Source of the DNA: Paeniglutamicibacter kerguelensis
GTDB lineage: Bacteria > Actinomycetota > Actinomycetes > Actinomycetales > Micrococcaceae
Assembly: GCF_017876535.1 (NCBI RefSeq)
Contig: NZ_JAGIOF010000004.1
Coordinates: 124,001-188,000 of the forward strand
Direction of reading: 5' to 3'
DNA length: 64,000 nt
Shown piece by piece: positions 9,577-18,466 of the stretch. The first letter of the stretch is position 1. Every line of letters begins with the position of its first letter. The notes beneath the pieces are model-generated. The model saw only the letters and a list, made by a program, of their open reading frames with translations, did no database searches and was not told where the DNA came from. A program made the translations under genes and the position numbers.

Positions 9577-10776
9577 ATGGAAGAATCACGCGTGCTGGAG
9601 GATCTTCTCGCCCTGCTGCCCAGCGGGTCGGTTGCCGCCTACCGCGGCCCCGAGGAACCGTTCGGGAACATCAGCCACAGCGGGTCCACCGAGCCGCTTC
9701 CGGTGTACAGCGTGACAAAGATGTTCATCTCCGCGGGCGTCCTGCGGGCCATGGATGCCGGGGTCCTGAAACTTTCCGATTCGTTGGCCTCGCGCCTTGA
9801 GGGGGCGCCTGCCGGGTGCACCGTCCGCGAGGTCCTGCACCACACCGCGGGGCTGGGCAACTACACGGCCGAGCCCGAGTATGTCCGGGCCGTCGCGGCG
9901 CGGCCGGGCGAACCCTGGGGGCTGGACCTGATCGCTGAAGCCAGTGCACCCGGGACCCGGGGCCGCTTCGAGTACAGCAATACCGGGTTCTGGTATTTGG
10001 GTGCCATGCTGGAGCAGGTCTCGGGCATGGCCCTGGGCCAGTACCTGCACCGGGAGGTGTTCGAACCGGCAAACATGATGGACACGCGATATCCGGAACT
10101 TGAAACCTCGATCACACCCAGCGGCTATTCCACGTTGTGGGCGGGTCCCGCGGGGGCCGCATTCTCCACGCCCACCGACCTCTTGCGCTTCCAGCAGTTC
10201 ATGCTCGGTGTCGAATCCTCTTGGTCGCCGCCGTTAAGCGCCGCGGCAACCAAGGAATTCTTCGCGTCGGTTCCGGTGCCGGCCCAGGATCCCTGGCGGG
10301 TGCCGCGTTACGGTGCCGGGGTCATGACGGATCCAGCCCTGGGCATCTGGGGGCACGGCGGCTCGGGACCCGGGTATCGCGGTGCGGTGTTCAGCAGCTT
10401 CGGCAACCGGGCCGCGGCGGCAATAATCTGTCCGGGCGCCGGTTCGTTCGAGGCTGAGGAAACCCTCGTGCGTTTGCTGGGTCGGGAGGGGAAGCGCATC
10501 CTGAAGTTCGCTCCGGACTACGGAATGACGTGGCCCTTCTGCGGCGAGAACGTGGTGTTGGAACTCGAGCCCTGTGAGCTGGGGATCAGCGACGAGTTGA
10601 CCCGGAGGATCCGTGCCTGGATGGATGACTGGGACAAGAATTACCACCACGAACGCGGGTGGGTGGATGAACAAACGCGTATTGCCTCACGCGTCGAACG
10701 GCTCAGCATCCAGGACGCCCTCCGGGCCGAGGCGGGCGGCTACCTGGATGTTGTCGACGATGTCTTTTTCGACTAG
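9577..10776 (+). CDS. Beta-lactamase-fold serine hydrolase with C-terminal extension
   Basis: A 399-residue protein. The class C beta-lactamase/DD-peptidase motifs are present: SVTK (Ser45, Lys48), a YSNTGFWYLG Tyr motif near residue 132 and HGGSG near residue 266. There is no signal peptide, so it appears cytosolic and is more likely an esterase or peptidase than a secreted resistance enzyme. After about residue 305 the sequence changes to a Trp- and acid-rich segment (FAPDYGMTWPF, LEPCELGIS, WMDDWDKNYHHERGW) not belonging to the fold; it resembles small stand-alone actinobacterial hypothetical proteins. A TAGGCT box at 9564-9569, 7 nt before the ATG, suggests leaderless transcription. The stop overlaps that of the convergent GH3 gene. 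Confidence 0.8.
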   Translation: MEESRVLEDLLALLPSGSVAAYRGPEEPFGNISHSGSTEPLPVYSVTKMFISAGVLRAMDAGVLKLSDSLASRLEGAPAGCTVREVLHHTAGLGNYTAEPEYVRAVAARPGEPWGLDLIAEASAPGTRGRFEYSNTGFWYLGAMLEQVSGMALGQYLHREVFEPANMMDTRYPELETSITPSGYSTLWAGPAGAAFSTPTDLLRFQQFMLGVESSWSPPLSAAATKEFFASVPVPAQDPWRVPRYGAGVMTDPALGIWGHGGSGPGYRGAVFSSFGNRAAAAIICPGAGSFEAEETLVRLLGREGKRILKFAPDYGMTWPFCGENVVLELEPCELGISDELTRRIRAWMDDWDKNYHHERGWVDEQTRIASRVERLSIQDALRAEAGGYLDVVDDVFFD

Positions 10777-12035
10777 CCGGCTTTCTTGGTTTCCAGAACT
10801 ATCAGTGCCGCCTGGTCGATTAGCCTGGCGAATTCAGGGTCCTTCGAGGCCTTCTTGACCAAGGCGTCGGCCATTGTCGCGGTCTTTCCGGAATCCACGC
10901 ACAGCAACATGGTTCCTCCCGCTTCAAAGAAGCGCAGTGCCCGGTCGCCCAGTCCCCAGGGCGAAAGCTGGTTTGCCTCGCACACGTCGTCGGACACGAT
11001 GATGCCCTCGAACCCCAGGTCACTTCGAAGCATGTCCCTCATGATGGTTCCGGAAAACGGTGCGATGTTCTCGGCATCGATTTTGGAATAGTACGCGTTC
11101 GAGACCATGACCCACTGGTTCCCTGCCTCGATTGCGTCCCGGAACGGCTGCAGGTAGTCATCGTTGCGCGTCGTATTCGTGTCGGTCACATCGGATGCGA
11201 CATCGGTGTTTTTCGTGACTCTTCCCAGTCCAGGGAAGTGCTTGACGACCGGTTCCACGCCGGCCGCCAGCATGCCTTCGGAGAACGCCATGGATGAGGT
11301 TGAAACCGCTTGCGGGGTGAACCCGAATTGCCTGCCGAAATGTCCGATGGGAGCATTCGAGGGGGCGAATGCTGCGCTCGGCACCGTGTCGGCGACCGGC
11401 GCCAGGTTGACGTTGATCCCCGCGCCGGCCAATTCATTGCCCCACGTGGTTGCCTTGGCCTTCAACTCAGCCGGGTCCCAGGTTCCTTGGACCTTGGCCG
11501 AGGGCATTGATTCAAACCCACTGCCCTTAAGAACCTGGACAAGTCCGCCTTCTTGGTCCGTGGCAACGTACGGGCTAACTTCCGCAGCTTGGGACTTGGC
11601 AATTGTCTTTTTCACGCGGTCGACGGCGGTCTTGGTGGCCTCGAGCCCCTCGGTGCTCCGACCTTTCAGGAAGACGTTTCCGAGGGAGTGTTCTGCGATG
11701 TTTTCTCGGTCTTGCGCGCTGCTTCCGGTGGCGGGAAACCCCGTCATCAAGACCTGGCCGACTTTTTCCTCGAGGTTCATCCGTGCCAACAGCGCCTGCG
11801 CGTTGCTGGGCTCCTTCGTTTCTCCGGTGCCGGAATCCGACGCGGATTCACTGGCTCCTGTTGATGCGGGAGGCTGGCTTCCTGGCCCGGGAACTTGGGT
11901 TTGTCCGGGCGTCGAAGCCGGGCTCGAAACCTCCTGCGAGGCCGGACTGGAACTGCAACCCGATATCAAGAGACACGGGATGGCCAACCACAGCATCACT
12001 CCGTGTTTTTTTGAAACCGCCTTGCTCATTCTCAT
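10773..12035 (-). CDS. Glycoside hydrolase family 3 lipoprotein, NagZ-like
   Basis: A 420-residue lipoprotein. A lipobox LISGC places the acylated Cys at residue 27, followed by a Ser/Pro/Gly-rich linker to about residue 80. The GH3 N-terminal TIM barrel follows: NLEEKVGQVLMTG, ATDQEGGLVQ, VVKHFPGLG and the nucleophile Asp in GIIVSDDV. The KHFPG loop lacks the D-S-H acid/base dyad of canonical NagZ, so activity on muropeptides is plausible but not assured. The ATG at 12035 was chosen because the frame upstream has no protein character; an ATG at 12029 is also possible. The gene ends head-on with the hydrolase gene, sharing CTAG. Confidence 0.88.
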   Translation of the reverse strand: MRMSKAVSKKHGVMLWLAIPCLLISGCSSSPASQEVSSPASTPGQTQVPGPGSQPPASTGASESASDSGTGETKEPSNAQALLARMNLEEKVGQVLMTGFPATGSSAQDRENIAEHSLGNVFLKGRSTEGLEATKTAVDRVKKTIAKSQAAEVSPYVATDQEGGLVQVLKGSGFESMPSAKVQGTWDPAELKAKATTWGNELAGAGINVNLAPVADTVPSAAFAPSNAPIGHFGRQFGFTPQAVSTSSMAFSEGMLAAGVEPVVKHFPGLGRVTKNTDVASDVTDTNTTRNDDYLQPFRDAIEAGNQWVMVSNAYYSKIDAENIAPFSGTIMRDMLRSDLGFEGIIVSDDVCEANQLSPWGLGDRALRFFEAGGTMLLCVDSGKTATMADALVKKASKDPEFARLIDQAALIVLETKKAG

Positions 12036-12637
12036 CACTGCCCGTCTTCCGCCTGCATCCGTCCTATCCCAGCGTGCCAGATATTTACTTGGGGCATTGC
12101 CCCTTGGATCTGGAAAGAAGCCATGAATTCCGCTCAATAGGCGTCGCATTCGAAAAAGTCGGTGAGTGTTCCTAGCCTTGGCACAGCAAGAGCTGAAGGA
12201 ATGACATCGGTTGCAAATTCCTTGGATTCCTTGGCGATAGGCCTTCGTTCGCCCAGCCTGACTGCCCAGCCGCAGACCCCTGTCATTCCTTTCAGACCCG
12301 CTGCGGCCCCCGCTCCTTGGACCATGCCCTCGCATGGCAGCGAGTGGTGCGATTGCGGGGAACATCACGACTTGGACAGGGAAACCGTCTCGTCCTTTGC
12401 CGGGGACCTTGTGAATGACCCGAGTGGATGGCACCCGAGGAATTCGTCGACACGGCCATGGACCTACATTGAGATGTGCGAGTTTTTCCTGATGGGCATT
12501 CGCGTCTCTGCGGGATCCGTCAACGGCACGTCGGTGCCCAAGTATCACTTCGAATGTGGCCTTGAAATCGTCGCCCATTTCTCAAGGAACAGGCGGGTAC
12601 CCGGATAAAATCCACCCCGGGTGCGGAACCGCGAAAA
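12036..12637. other. 602-nt gap between GH3 lipoprotein and umuC
   Basis: Both long open frames here (one continuing the GH3 frame upstream, one on the plus strand from 12162) have compositions unlike proteins, and neither is recognised. The segment must hold the GH3 promoter. No clear terminator or repeat is seen. Confidence 0.5.
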
Positions 12638-13915
12638 CTAGGCCCGGACCACGGGCAGTTCGGCCCATTCTGTGGTGAACTTCGGCGAAGAATACTCTCG
12701 CTTCATCGACCATTTTGGTTCGACGGCGAGCCCTCCCGAACCCAAGCCAATGGCCTTGTCACCGAATTTTGCCTTGACGGCACCCAGCACATCGCCAACG
12801 TGTTTTTCGGAAACCTCGTCTTCGAAAATGCCGAAGGCTTCTTGGCCCGGGTCCGGTTGGAGACCGGAGAGCACGACCCCGCCGCGCACATAGGAAGCAC
12901 CGGGACGCATGATGTCGCGCATTGCCGCGCTTGCCAGCCGGGTGAGCAGGATGGGATCTTGGGTTGGCCGGGGTAGTTTAAGTGTCACAGAAGGGAACGA
13001 GGCCTCGCCCGAGGCGAATCGGCTGGTTCCTGCCGTCACCGTGAGAAGCGTCGCCCACAGCCCGTCGCCCATAAGCCTGGACGCGCCGCGTTGGGCATAA
13101 ATGGACATGACTTCCTGCATGGCGTCCAAGGTTGTCACCGGGCTCGAAAAGGACCGCGAATACATGATCTGTTGTTTGTCCGCGCGTTCCTCATGGTGGG
13201 CGATGCAGGGAGTGCCGTTGAGCTCAAGCACCGTGCGTTGCAAGACCACGGAGAACTTCTTGCGGATCTCCGTGACGTCGGCGCACTTCAAATCGGCGAT
13301 GGTGGAGATCCCCATGCCGGCCAGCTTGGTGCCAGTTTTTCCGCCCACTCCCCACAGATCCGTAACCGGCACCCTGGACTGGATCCGCTCGATCAGGTCC
13401 GGGTCCATGGAATCCATCGAACAAACCCCGTTCAAGTGGGCGTTGTGTTTTGCCACGTGATTGGCGAACTTGGCCAAGGTCTTGGTCGGGGCGACGCCTA
13501 CGCACACCGGCACACCAACGCTGCGGCCCACTGTGGCCCGGATGCGTGTGGCCAGTTCCCCGAGTTGGTCCGGAGTGCCTTGCACCCCGAGGAAGGACTC
13601 ATCGATGGAGTAGACCTCTTGCCAGGTGCCGAAACGCGAGAGCACCTCCATGACGCGGGCGCTCATGTCGCCATAGAGTTCGTAGTTGCTGGACCGAGCG
13701 ACCATGCCGTGGCTGCGCATGAACTGCTTGACCTGGAAAAACGGGGCCCCGGTGGTGATGCCCAGGTCCTTGGCTTCCTGCGAGCGCGCCACCACGCAGC
13801 CGTCGTTGTTGGAGAGGACGACAACCGGACGTCCCACGAGTTTGGGGTCGAAGACGCGTTCGCAGGACACGTAGAAGTTGTTGACATCGATCAGGGCGAT
13901 GCGTTCGTTGCTCAT
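12638..13915 (-). CDS. umuC: Y-family translesion DNA polymerase, UmuC-like
   Basis: A 425-residue Y-family polymerase, the usual UmuC length. Metal-binding residues are visible at Asp10 ([13 protein letters not shown]) and Asp105-Glu106 (YSIDESFLG). The helix-hairpin-helix segment reads [12 protein letters not shown], and the C-terminal little-finger domain runs from about residue 240. It would extend primers past lesions when activated by UmuD' and RecA. Unusually, no umuD lies upstream; a UmuD-like gene is found 12 kb away at 26201. Its ATG overlaps by 4 nt (ATGA) the end of a 16-codon mini-ORF. No canonical actinobacterial SOS box (GAAC-N4-GTTC) was found. Confidence 0.93.
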   Translation of the reverse strand: MSNERIALIDVNNFYVSCERVFDPKLVGRPVVVLSNNDGCVVARSQEAKDLGITTGAPFFQVKQFMRSHGMVARSSNYELYGDMSARVMEVLSRFGTWQEVYSIDESFLGVQGTPDQLGELATRIRATVGRSVGVPVCVGVAPTKTLAKFANHVAKHNAHLNGVCSMDSMDPDLIERIQSRVPVTDLWGVGGKTGTKLAGMGISTIADLKCADVTEIRKKFSVVLQRTVLELNGTPCIAHHEERADKQQIMYSRSFSSPVTTLDAMQEVMSIYAQRGASRLMGDGLWATLLTVTAGTSRFASGEASFPSVTLKLPRPTQDPILLTRLASAAMRDIMRPGASYVRGGVVLSGLQPDPGQEAFGIFEDEVSEKHVGDVLGAVKAKFGDKAIGLGSGGLAVEPKWSMKREYSSPKFTTEWAELPVVRA

Positions 13916-13962
13916 GGTTGTGGCGAACCGGCGCCGGCCGCGGGCTTGAACGGGTTCTTCAT
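13912..13962 (-). CDS. 16-codon mini-ORF coupled to umuC
   Basis: ATG at 13962 preceded by AAAGG with a short spacer; the peptide is [16 protein letters not shown], and its TGA overlaps the umuC ATG by 4 nt. This is the arrangement that umuD normally has relative to umuC, so it may be a translational coupler or what is left after umuD moved away. Protein function is doubtful. Confidence 0.3.
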   Translation of the reverse strand: MKNPFKPAAGAGSPQP

Positions 13963-14050
13963 CGGGGTGCCTTTGATCGCTTGCGGGTATGCCTCCAGAT
14001 TAGTTGACCGGCACCATGCTTTAGCGGCCTGATCCGCCGCCGCGGCTCCC

Positions 14051-16021
14051 CTAGATGTTTTCGGCCACGGGCACGGCGAACTGCGCGTTGTAGAGCTCGA
14101 AGTACGCGCCGCGGGCCGCGAGCAGCTCGGTGTGGTTTCCCTGTTCGACGATCTGCCCGGCATCCATCACCAGGATCAGGTCGGCGTCGCGGATCGTCGA
14201 GAGCCGGTGGGCGATCACAAAGCTGGTGCGGTCGCTGCGCAACGCCGCCATGGCCTTTTGCACCAGAACCTCCGTGCGGGTGTCGACCGAGCTTGTCGCC
14301 TCGTCCAGGATGAGCACACTCGGCTTGGCCAGGAAGGCCCGGGCGATGGTGATCAGCTGCTTCTCGCCGGCGCTCACGTTCTCGGCCGCGTCCGTCAGCA
14401 CCGTGTCATAACCGTCGGGCAGCGAGCGGACGAACCTGTCCACGTAGGTGGCGGTTGCCGCGTCGATGATCTCCTCCTCAGTGGCATCCGGGCGCCCGTA
14501 GGCGATGTTCTCGCGGATCGTGCCGCTGAACAGCCAGGTGTCCTGCAGGACCATGCCCATCCTGCCGCGCAGGTCGTCCCTGGTCATCATGGCGATATCC
14601 ACACCGTCCAGGGTGATGCACCCTGAATCGAGCTCGTAGAACCTCATGATCAAGTTGACCAGCGTCGTCTTGCCCGCACCGGTGGGGCCCACGATCGCGA
14701 TGGTGTGCCCGGGACGCGCCGTGAGGGACACGTTCTCGATCAGCGGCTTGTCCGGGGTGTAGCGGAAGCAGACGTCCTCGAAGACCAGCTTGCCGTCCGC
14801 GGCCGCCGGGCTCTGTGCCGGGCTGCTGTCCCGGGACTGCTCGTCGGCCTCGAGGAGCTCGAAGACGCGCTCGGCGGACGCGACGCCCGACTGGATCAGG
14901 TTTGCCATGCTGCCCAGTTGCGCCAGGGGTTGGGTGAACTGGCGGGAGTACTGCAGGAACGCCTGCACGTCGCCCAGGCGCATCGCCCCGGCCGCCACCT
15001 GCATGCCGCCGACCACGGCAATGGCGACGTAGATGAGGTTCCCGACGAACATCATCGCGGGTTGGATGATGCCGGAGACGAACTGGGCGCCGAAGCTCGC
15101 GCGGTACAGCTCCTTGTTCTTGGCGTCGAAGACGGCCCGGACCTCCCGCTGGCGGCCGAAGACCTTCACCAGCGAGTGCCCGGTGTAGTTTTCTTCGACG
15201 TCCGCGTTCAGCTCGCCGGTGTGCTTCCATTGGGCGACGAAGAGCTTCTGCGAGCGCTTGGCTACGACGGCCGTGATGAGGATTGTCAGCGGGATCGTCA
15301 CCACCGCGATCACCGTCATCAGCGGCGAGACGATAAGCATCATGGTGACCACCCCGACCACGGTGAGCAGCGAGGTCACCATCTGGCTGAAGGTCTGTTG
15401 CAGGCTTTGCGAGACGTTGTCGATGTCGTTGGTGACGCGGCTGAGCAGCTCCCCGCGCTGCATCTTGTCGTAGTAGCCAAGCGGCAGCCGGTTGATCTTC
15501 CCCTCGACGTCCTGGCGCAGGCTGTACATGGTGCGCTGGACAACCTCGTTGAGCACGTAGGCCTGCAGCCAGCCGAAGATCGAGGAGAGCATGTAGAGCG
15601 CCAGCACCACCAGCAGGATCCGGCTCAGGGCCTGCAGGTCGATGCCCGTCCCCGGTGTCAGGTGCATGCCGCTGAGCAGGTCCGCCTCCGAGTTCCGCCC
15701 CGCCGCGCGCAGCCCCTCGATGACCTGCTCCTGGGTCACGCCGGCCGGCAGCCGCTGGGACATGGCCCCCTCGAAGATCAGGTTGGTTCCCTGGCCCAGA
15801 AGCTTGGGCCCCAGCACGCTGAACCCGACGCTGGCCATGCTCAGCAGGAGCATGCCGAGCAGGCCGAGCCGGTGCGGCTTCAGCCGCCGTGCCAGCTTCC
15901 TGGCCGAGGGCATGAAGTTCAGCGCCTTCTCCGCCGGAAGGGATGGCCCGAACCGGGGGCCGCGTCCGCCGGGGCCCGGCATGGGCCGGGGCGGGACGTT
16001 GCGGGTCCGTTGGTCACTCAT
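14051..16021 (-). CDS. ABC exporter half-transporter, subunit B (catalytic Walker B, altered signature)
   Basis: A 656-residue fused permease-ATPase. About 50 polar residues precede a six-helix type I exporter membrane domain (to about residue 390), then a nucleotide-binding domain with Walker A GPTGAGKTT, Walker B LILDEAT with catalytic Glu, and switch IAHR. The signature is VSAGEKQ instead of LSGGQ. The partner at 16018 has the reverse pattern (good signature, Asp for the catalytic Glu), so together they form one consensus and one degenerate ATP site as in LmrCD/BmrCD/TM287-288. Its ATG overlaps the partner stop by 4 nt (ATGA). It is the last gene of a tetR-subunit A-subunit B operon; multidrug or lipid-like substrates are likely. 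Confidence 0.92.
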   Translation of the reverse strand: MSDQRTRNVPPRPMPGPGGRGPRFGPSLPAEKALNFMPSARKLARRLKPHRLGLLGMLLLSMASVGFSVLGPKLLGQGTNLIFEGAMSQRLPAGVTQEQVIEGLRAAGRNSEADLLSGMHLTPGTGIDLQALSRILLVVLALYMLSSIFGWLQAYVLNEVVQRTMYSLRQDVEGKINRLPLGYYDKMQRGELLSRVTNDIDNVSQSLQQTFSQMVTSLLTVVGVVTMMLIVSPLMTVIAVVTIPLTILITAVVAKRSQKLFVAQWKHTGELNADVEENYTGHSLVKVFGRQREVRAVFDAKNKELYRASFGAQFVSGIIQPAMMFVGNLIYVAIAVVGGMQVAAGAMRLGDVQAFLQYSRQFTQPLAQLGSMANLIQSGVASAERVFELLEADEQSRDSSPAQSPAAADGKLVFEDVCFRYTPDKPLIENVSLTARPGHTIAIVGPTGAGKTTLVNLIMRFYELDSGCITLDGVDIAMMTRDDLRGRMGMVLQDTWLFSGTIRENIAYGRPDATEEEIIDAATATYVDRFVRSLPDGYDTVLTDAAENVSAGEKQLITIARAFLAKPSVLILDEATSSVDTRTEVLVQKAMAALRSDRTSFVIAHRLSTIRDADLILVMDAGQIVEQGNHTELLAARGAYFELYNAQFAVPVAENI

Positions 16022-17751
16022 GCCGCTTCCTCCGCCGTGAGCTGGGATTCGACGATCTCCGCGTAGGTCTCCGAGGTCTTGAGCAGTTCGTCGTGGGTTC
16101 CGCGGCCCACGATCCTGCCGCGATCGAGCACGATGATCTGGTCCGCGTCGATGATGGTGGCCACCCGCTGGGCCACGATGATCTTGGTGGCCCGGTTCCT
16201 GTGCTTCTTCAGGGCGATGCGCAGCCGGGCATCGGTTGCGCTGTCGAGCGCCGAGAACGAGTCGTCGAAGATGTAGATCTCTGGCTGCTTCACCAGGGCC
16301 CTGGCGATGGCGAGCCGCTGCCGCTGGCCGCCGGAGACGTTGGTGCCACCCTGGGAAATTTCGGCCTCCAGCCCGCCCTCCATCTCCTGCACGAAGTCCT
16401 TGCCCTGGGCGATCCCCAGGGCCTCCCACAGCTCCTCGTCGGTGGCGTCGGGCTTGCCGTAGCGCAGGTTGCTGGCCACCGTCCCGGCGAACAGGTACGG
16501 CTTTTGCGGGACCAGCCCGATCCGGCTCCACAGCAGGTCCGGATCCAGCTGCGCGACGTCGACCCCGTCCACCAGGACAGCTCCGCCGGTCGCGTCAAAG
16601 AGCCGGGGCAGCAGGTTCACCAGCGTGGTCTTTCCCGCGCCGGTGCTGCCGATGATCGCGGTGGTCTGCCCCTCGCGCACGGTGAATTCGAGGTCCCGCA
16701 GCACCGGCTGCTCGGCCCCGGGATAGCAGAAGGTGACGTCGGCGAATTCGACGCTGCCCGCGCCCTCCAGCGTTGCCACCCCGTGCTCGGGCATCTTGAC
16801 CGAGGACTCGGTCTCCAGCACCTCGCCGATGCGGTCCGCGCTCACCGCGGCGCGCGGCAGCATCACGCCCATGAAGGTCGCCATCATGACGGCCATCAGG
16901 ATCTGGAGCAGGTAGCTGAGGTAGGCGACCAGCGCGCCGACCTCCATCTCACCGGATTCCACGCGCAGACCGCCGAACCAGATCACCGCGACGCTTGAAA
17001 CGTTCAGCACCATCATGACGATCGGGAACATGAGCGCAAACAGCCGCCCGGCGCTGATCGACACATCCGTCAGTTCCGCGTTGGCCCGGGCGAACCGCTC
17101 GGTCTCGAGGTCCTCGCGCACAAAGGCGCGGATCACCCGGATGCCCGTCAGCTGCTCGCGCAGCACCTTGTTGACCACGTCGATGCGCTTTTGCATGAGG
17201 CGGAACAGCGGGACCATGCGCGAGATGATCAGGCCGATCGAGAGCAGCAGCACCGGGATGCTCACGGCCATCAGCCAGGAGAGCCCCGCGTCCTGCCGCA
17301 TGGCCATGACGACCCCGCCGACGGCGAGGATGGGCGCGGCAACGAAGAGCGTACAGGTCATCAGGACCACCATCTGGACCTGCTGCACGTCGTTGGTGGT
17401 GCGCGTGATCAGCGACGGTGCGCCGAACCTGGAGACCTCGTGCTCGGAGAAGTCGCCGACTTTGTGGAAGATCGCGCCGCGCAGGTCCCTGCCCAGCGAC
17501 ATGGCGGTCTTGGCGCCGAAGTAGACGGCGGCGACCGCGCAGGCGATCTGCACCAGCGTGATGGCCAGCATCGTCCCGCCGACGGAGGCGATATGGCCCA
17601 CGTCGCCCTTGGCCACCCCGTTGTCGATGATGTCCGCCACGAGGCTGGGCAGGTAGAGCGAGGCGATGGATTGCGCGCCCTGGAACAACCCGACGGCGAC
17701 CAGCCATTTCCAGTACGGCTTCAGGTGGCGGCGGAGAATTCGCAGCAGCAT
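16018..17751 (-). CDS. ABC exporter half-transporter, subunit A (degenerate ATPase site)
   Basis: A 577-residue fused permease-ATPase. Six transmembrane helices occupy about residues 15-320, followed by the nucleotide-binding domain: Walker A GSTGAGKTT, canonical signature VSGGQRQR, but Walker B IYIFDDSFSALD with Asp where the catalytic Glu should be, and VAQR in place of the switch IAHR. This is the non-catalytic member of a heterodimeric exporter whose partner overlaps it by 4 nt. AGGA 6 nt before the ATG at 17751 fixes the start. It lies 7 nt downstream of the TetR gene, so all three are co-transcribed from the operator-controlled promoter at 18377-18405. Confidence 0.92.
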   Translation of the reverse strand: MLLRILRRHLKPYWKWLVAVGLFQGAQSIASLYLPSLVADIIDNGVAKGDVGHIASVGGTMLAITLVQIACAVAAVYFGAKTAMSLGRDLRGAIFHKVGDFSEHEVSRFGAPSLITRTTNDVQQVQMVVLMTCTLFVAAPILAVGGVVMAMRQDAGLSWLMAVSIPVLLLSIGLIISRMVPLFRLMQKRIDVVNKVLREQLTGIRVIRAFVREDLETERFARANAELTDVSISAGRLFALMFPIVMMVLNVSSVAVIWFGGLRVESGEMEVGALVAYLSYLLQILMAVMMATFMGVMLPRAAVSADRIGEVLETESSVKMPEHGVATLEGAGSVEFADVTFCYPGAEQPVLRDLEFTVREGQTTAIIGSTGAGKTTLVNLLPRLFDATGGAVLVDGVDVAQLDPDLLWSRIGLVPQKPYLFAGTVASNLRYGKPDATDEELWEALGIAQGKDFVQEMEGGLEAEISQGGTNVSGGQRQRLAIARALVKQPEIYIFDDSFSALDSATDARLRIALKKHRNRATKIIVAQRVATIIDADQIIVLDRGRIVGRGTHDELLKTSETYAEIVESQLTAEEAA

Positions 17752-17758
17752 GATTTTC

Positions 17759-18370
17759 CTAGTTCTCGGTTTCGGTGGGGGGCTTGGCTCCGGCGATCCC
17801 GTAGAGGATGATGCCGGTGAGCTCTTCGGCGCCGTAGGTCTCGCCCCCGTTGAGGCGGGGCAGCGACGAGGAGAAAGCAAGCAGCCGCAGGATCTGCCAC
17901 ACGCGGTCGGGGTCGCAATTGAGCCGGCCGAGGTCGGGTTCCAGGAACTCGCGAAAGACCCGGGCGAAACCCTCCTGGGATTTGCCCGACGAGGGTTTCT
18001 GGTATTTGTCGAACATCGCCATGAACCGGAAGGCCTCGCGGAACCGTTCCTGCAGCAGCCCGAGGGCCCGCAGCACCTTGTCCTCAAGCGGCAGCGCGGG
18101 GTCGATTCCGCCCAGCTCGCGCAGCAACGGTGCCGGGTCCATCTGCTTGTCGACGGCGGCCTGGATCAGCGAGGCCTTGTCCCCGAAGGCCTTGTAGACG
18201 GTCCCCTCGGAGATCCCGGCCGCCTCGGCAATCTGGCGGGAGGTCACGGCCGGGCCGAATTCCAGCAGCAGCGGCATGACCGCATCGACGATCATCGCCT
18301 TCCGTTCCCCGGGGGCCAGTGCCGTTGCCCGGGGAGGCTTCGCTTCGTGGGTGGTTCCTGGATCCGACAT
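17759..18370 (-). CDS. TetR family repressor of the ABC exporter operon
   Basis: A 203-residue regulator. A helix-turn-helix at about residues 22-65 reads VMPLLLEFGPAVTSRQIAEA and GISEGTVYKAFGDKASLI. The C-terminal domain is helical with several Phe/Met residues, suited to binding hydrophobic ligands. It is the first gene of an operon with the two exporter subunits and almost certainly represses it, since an 18-bp perfect palindrome occupies its promoter spacer. The ATG at 18370 is 6 nt downstream of a TAAGTT -10 box, which suggests a leaderless transcript. Confidence 0.92.
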   Translation of the reverse strand: MSDPGTTHEAKPPRATALAPGERKAMIVDAVMPLLLEFGPAVTSRQIAEAAGISEGTVYKAFGDKASLIQAAVDKQMDPAPLLRELGGIDPALPLEDKVLRALGLLQERFREAFRFMAMFDKYQKPSSGKSQEGFARVFREFLEPDLGRLNCDPDRVWQILRLLAFSSSLPRLNGGETYGAEELTGIILYGIAGAKPPTETEN

Positions 18371-18376
18371 ACCCAA

Positions 18377-18405
18377 AACTTAACTGAGTGAGCGCTCACT
18401 CACAA
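18377..18405 (-). promoter_or_regulatory. Promoter with embedded TetR operator
   Basis: On the minus strand: -35 TTGTGA (18405-18400), 17-bp spacer, -10 TAAGTT (18382-18377). The palindrome TGAGTGAGCGCTCACTCA at 18385-18402 (18 bp, perfect) fills the spacer and overlaps the -35 box, so a bound repressor would block RNA polymerase directly. Confidence 0.8.
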
Positions 18406-18466
18406 GGGTCGGCAACGGGGAATTTCGGCGCGGTCCGGGTGTGTGGCCTCGGACCGCGCCGCCGGC

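Noticed and set aside
12036-12578. 540-nt upstream extension of the GH3 frame
   Set aside because: The lipoprotein signal starts at 12035; the extension has random composition and would bury the lipobox.
12162-12608. 148-codon plus-strand frame
   Set aside because: No ribosome-binding site, no recognised domain, composition like shadow frames elsewhere.
13948-13957. SOS box GAAC-GG-GTTC before umuC
   Set aside because: Spacer of 2 instead of 4, and it lies within the mini-ORF; likely chance.
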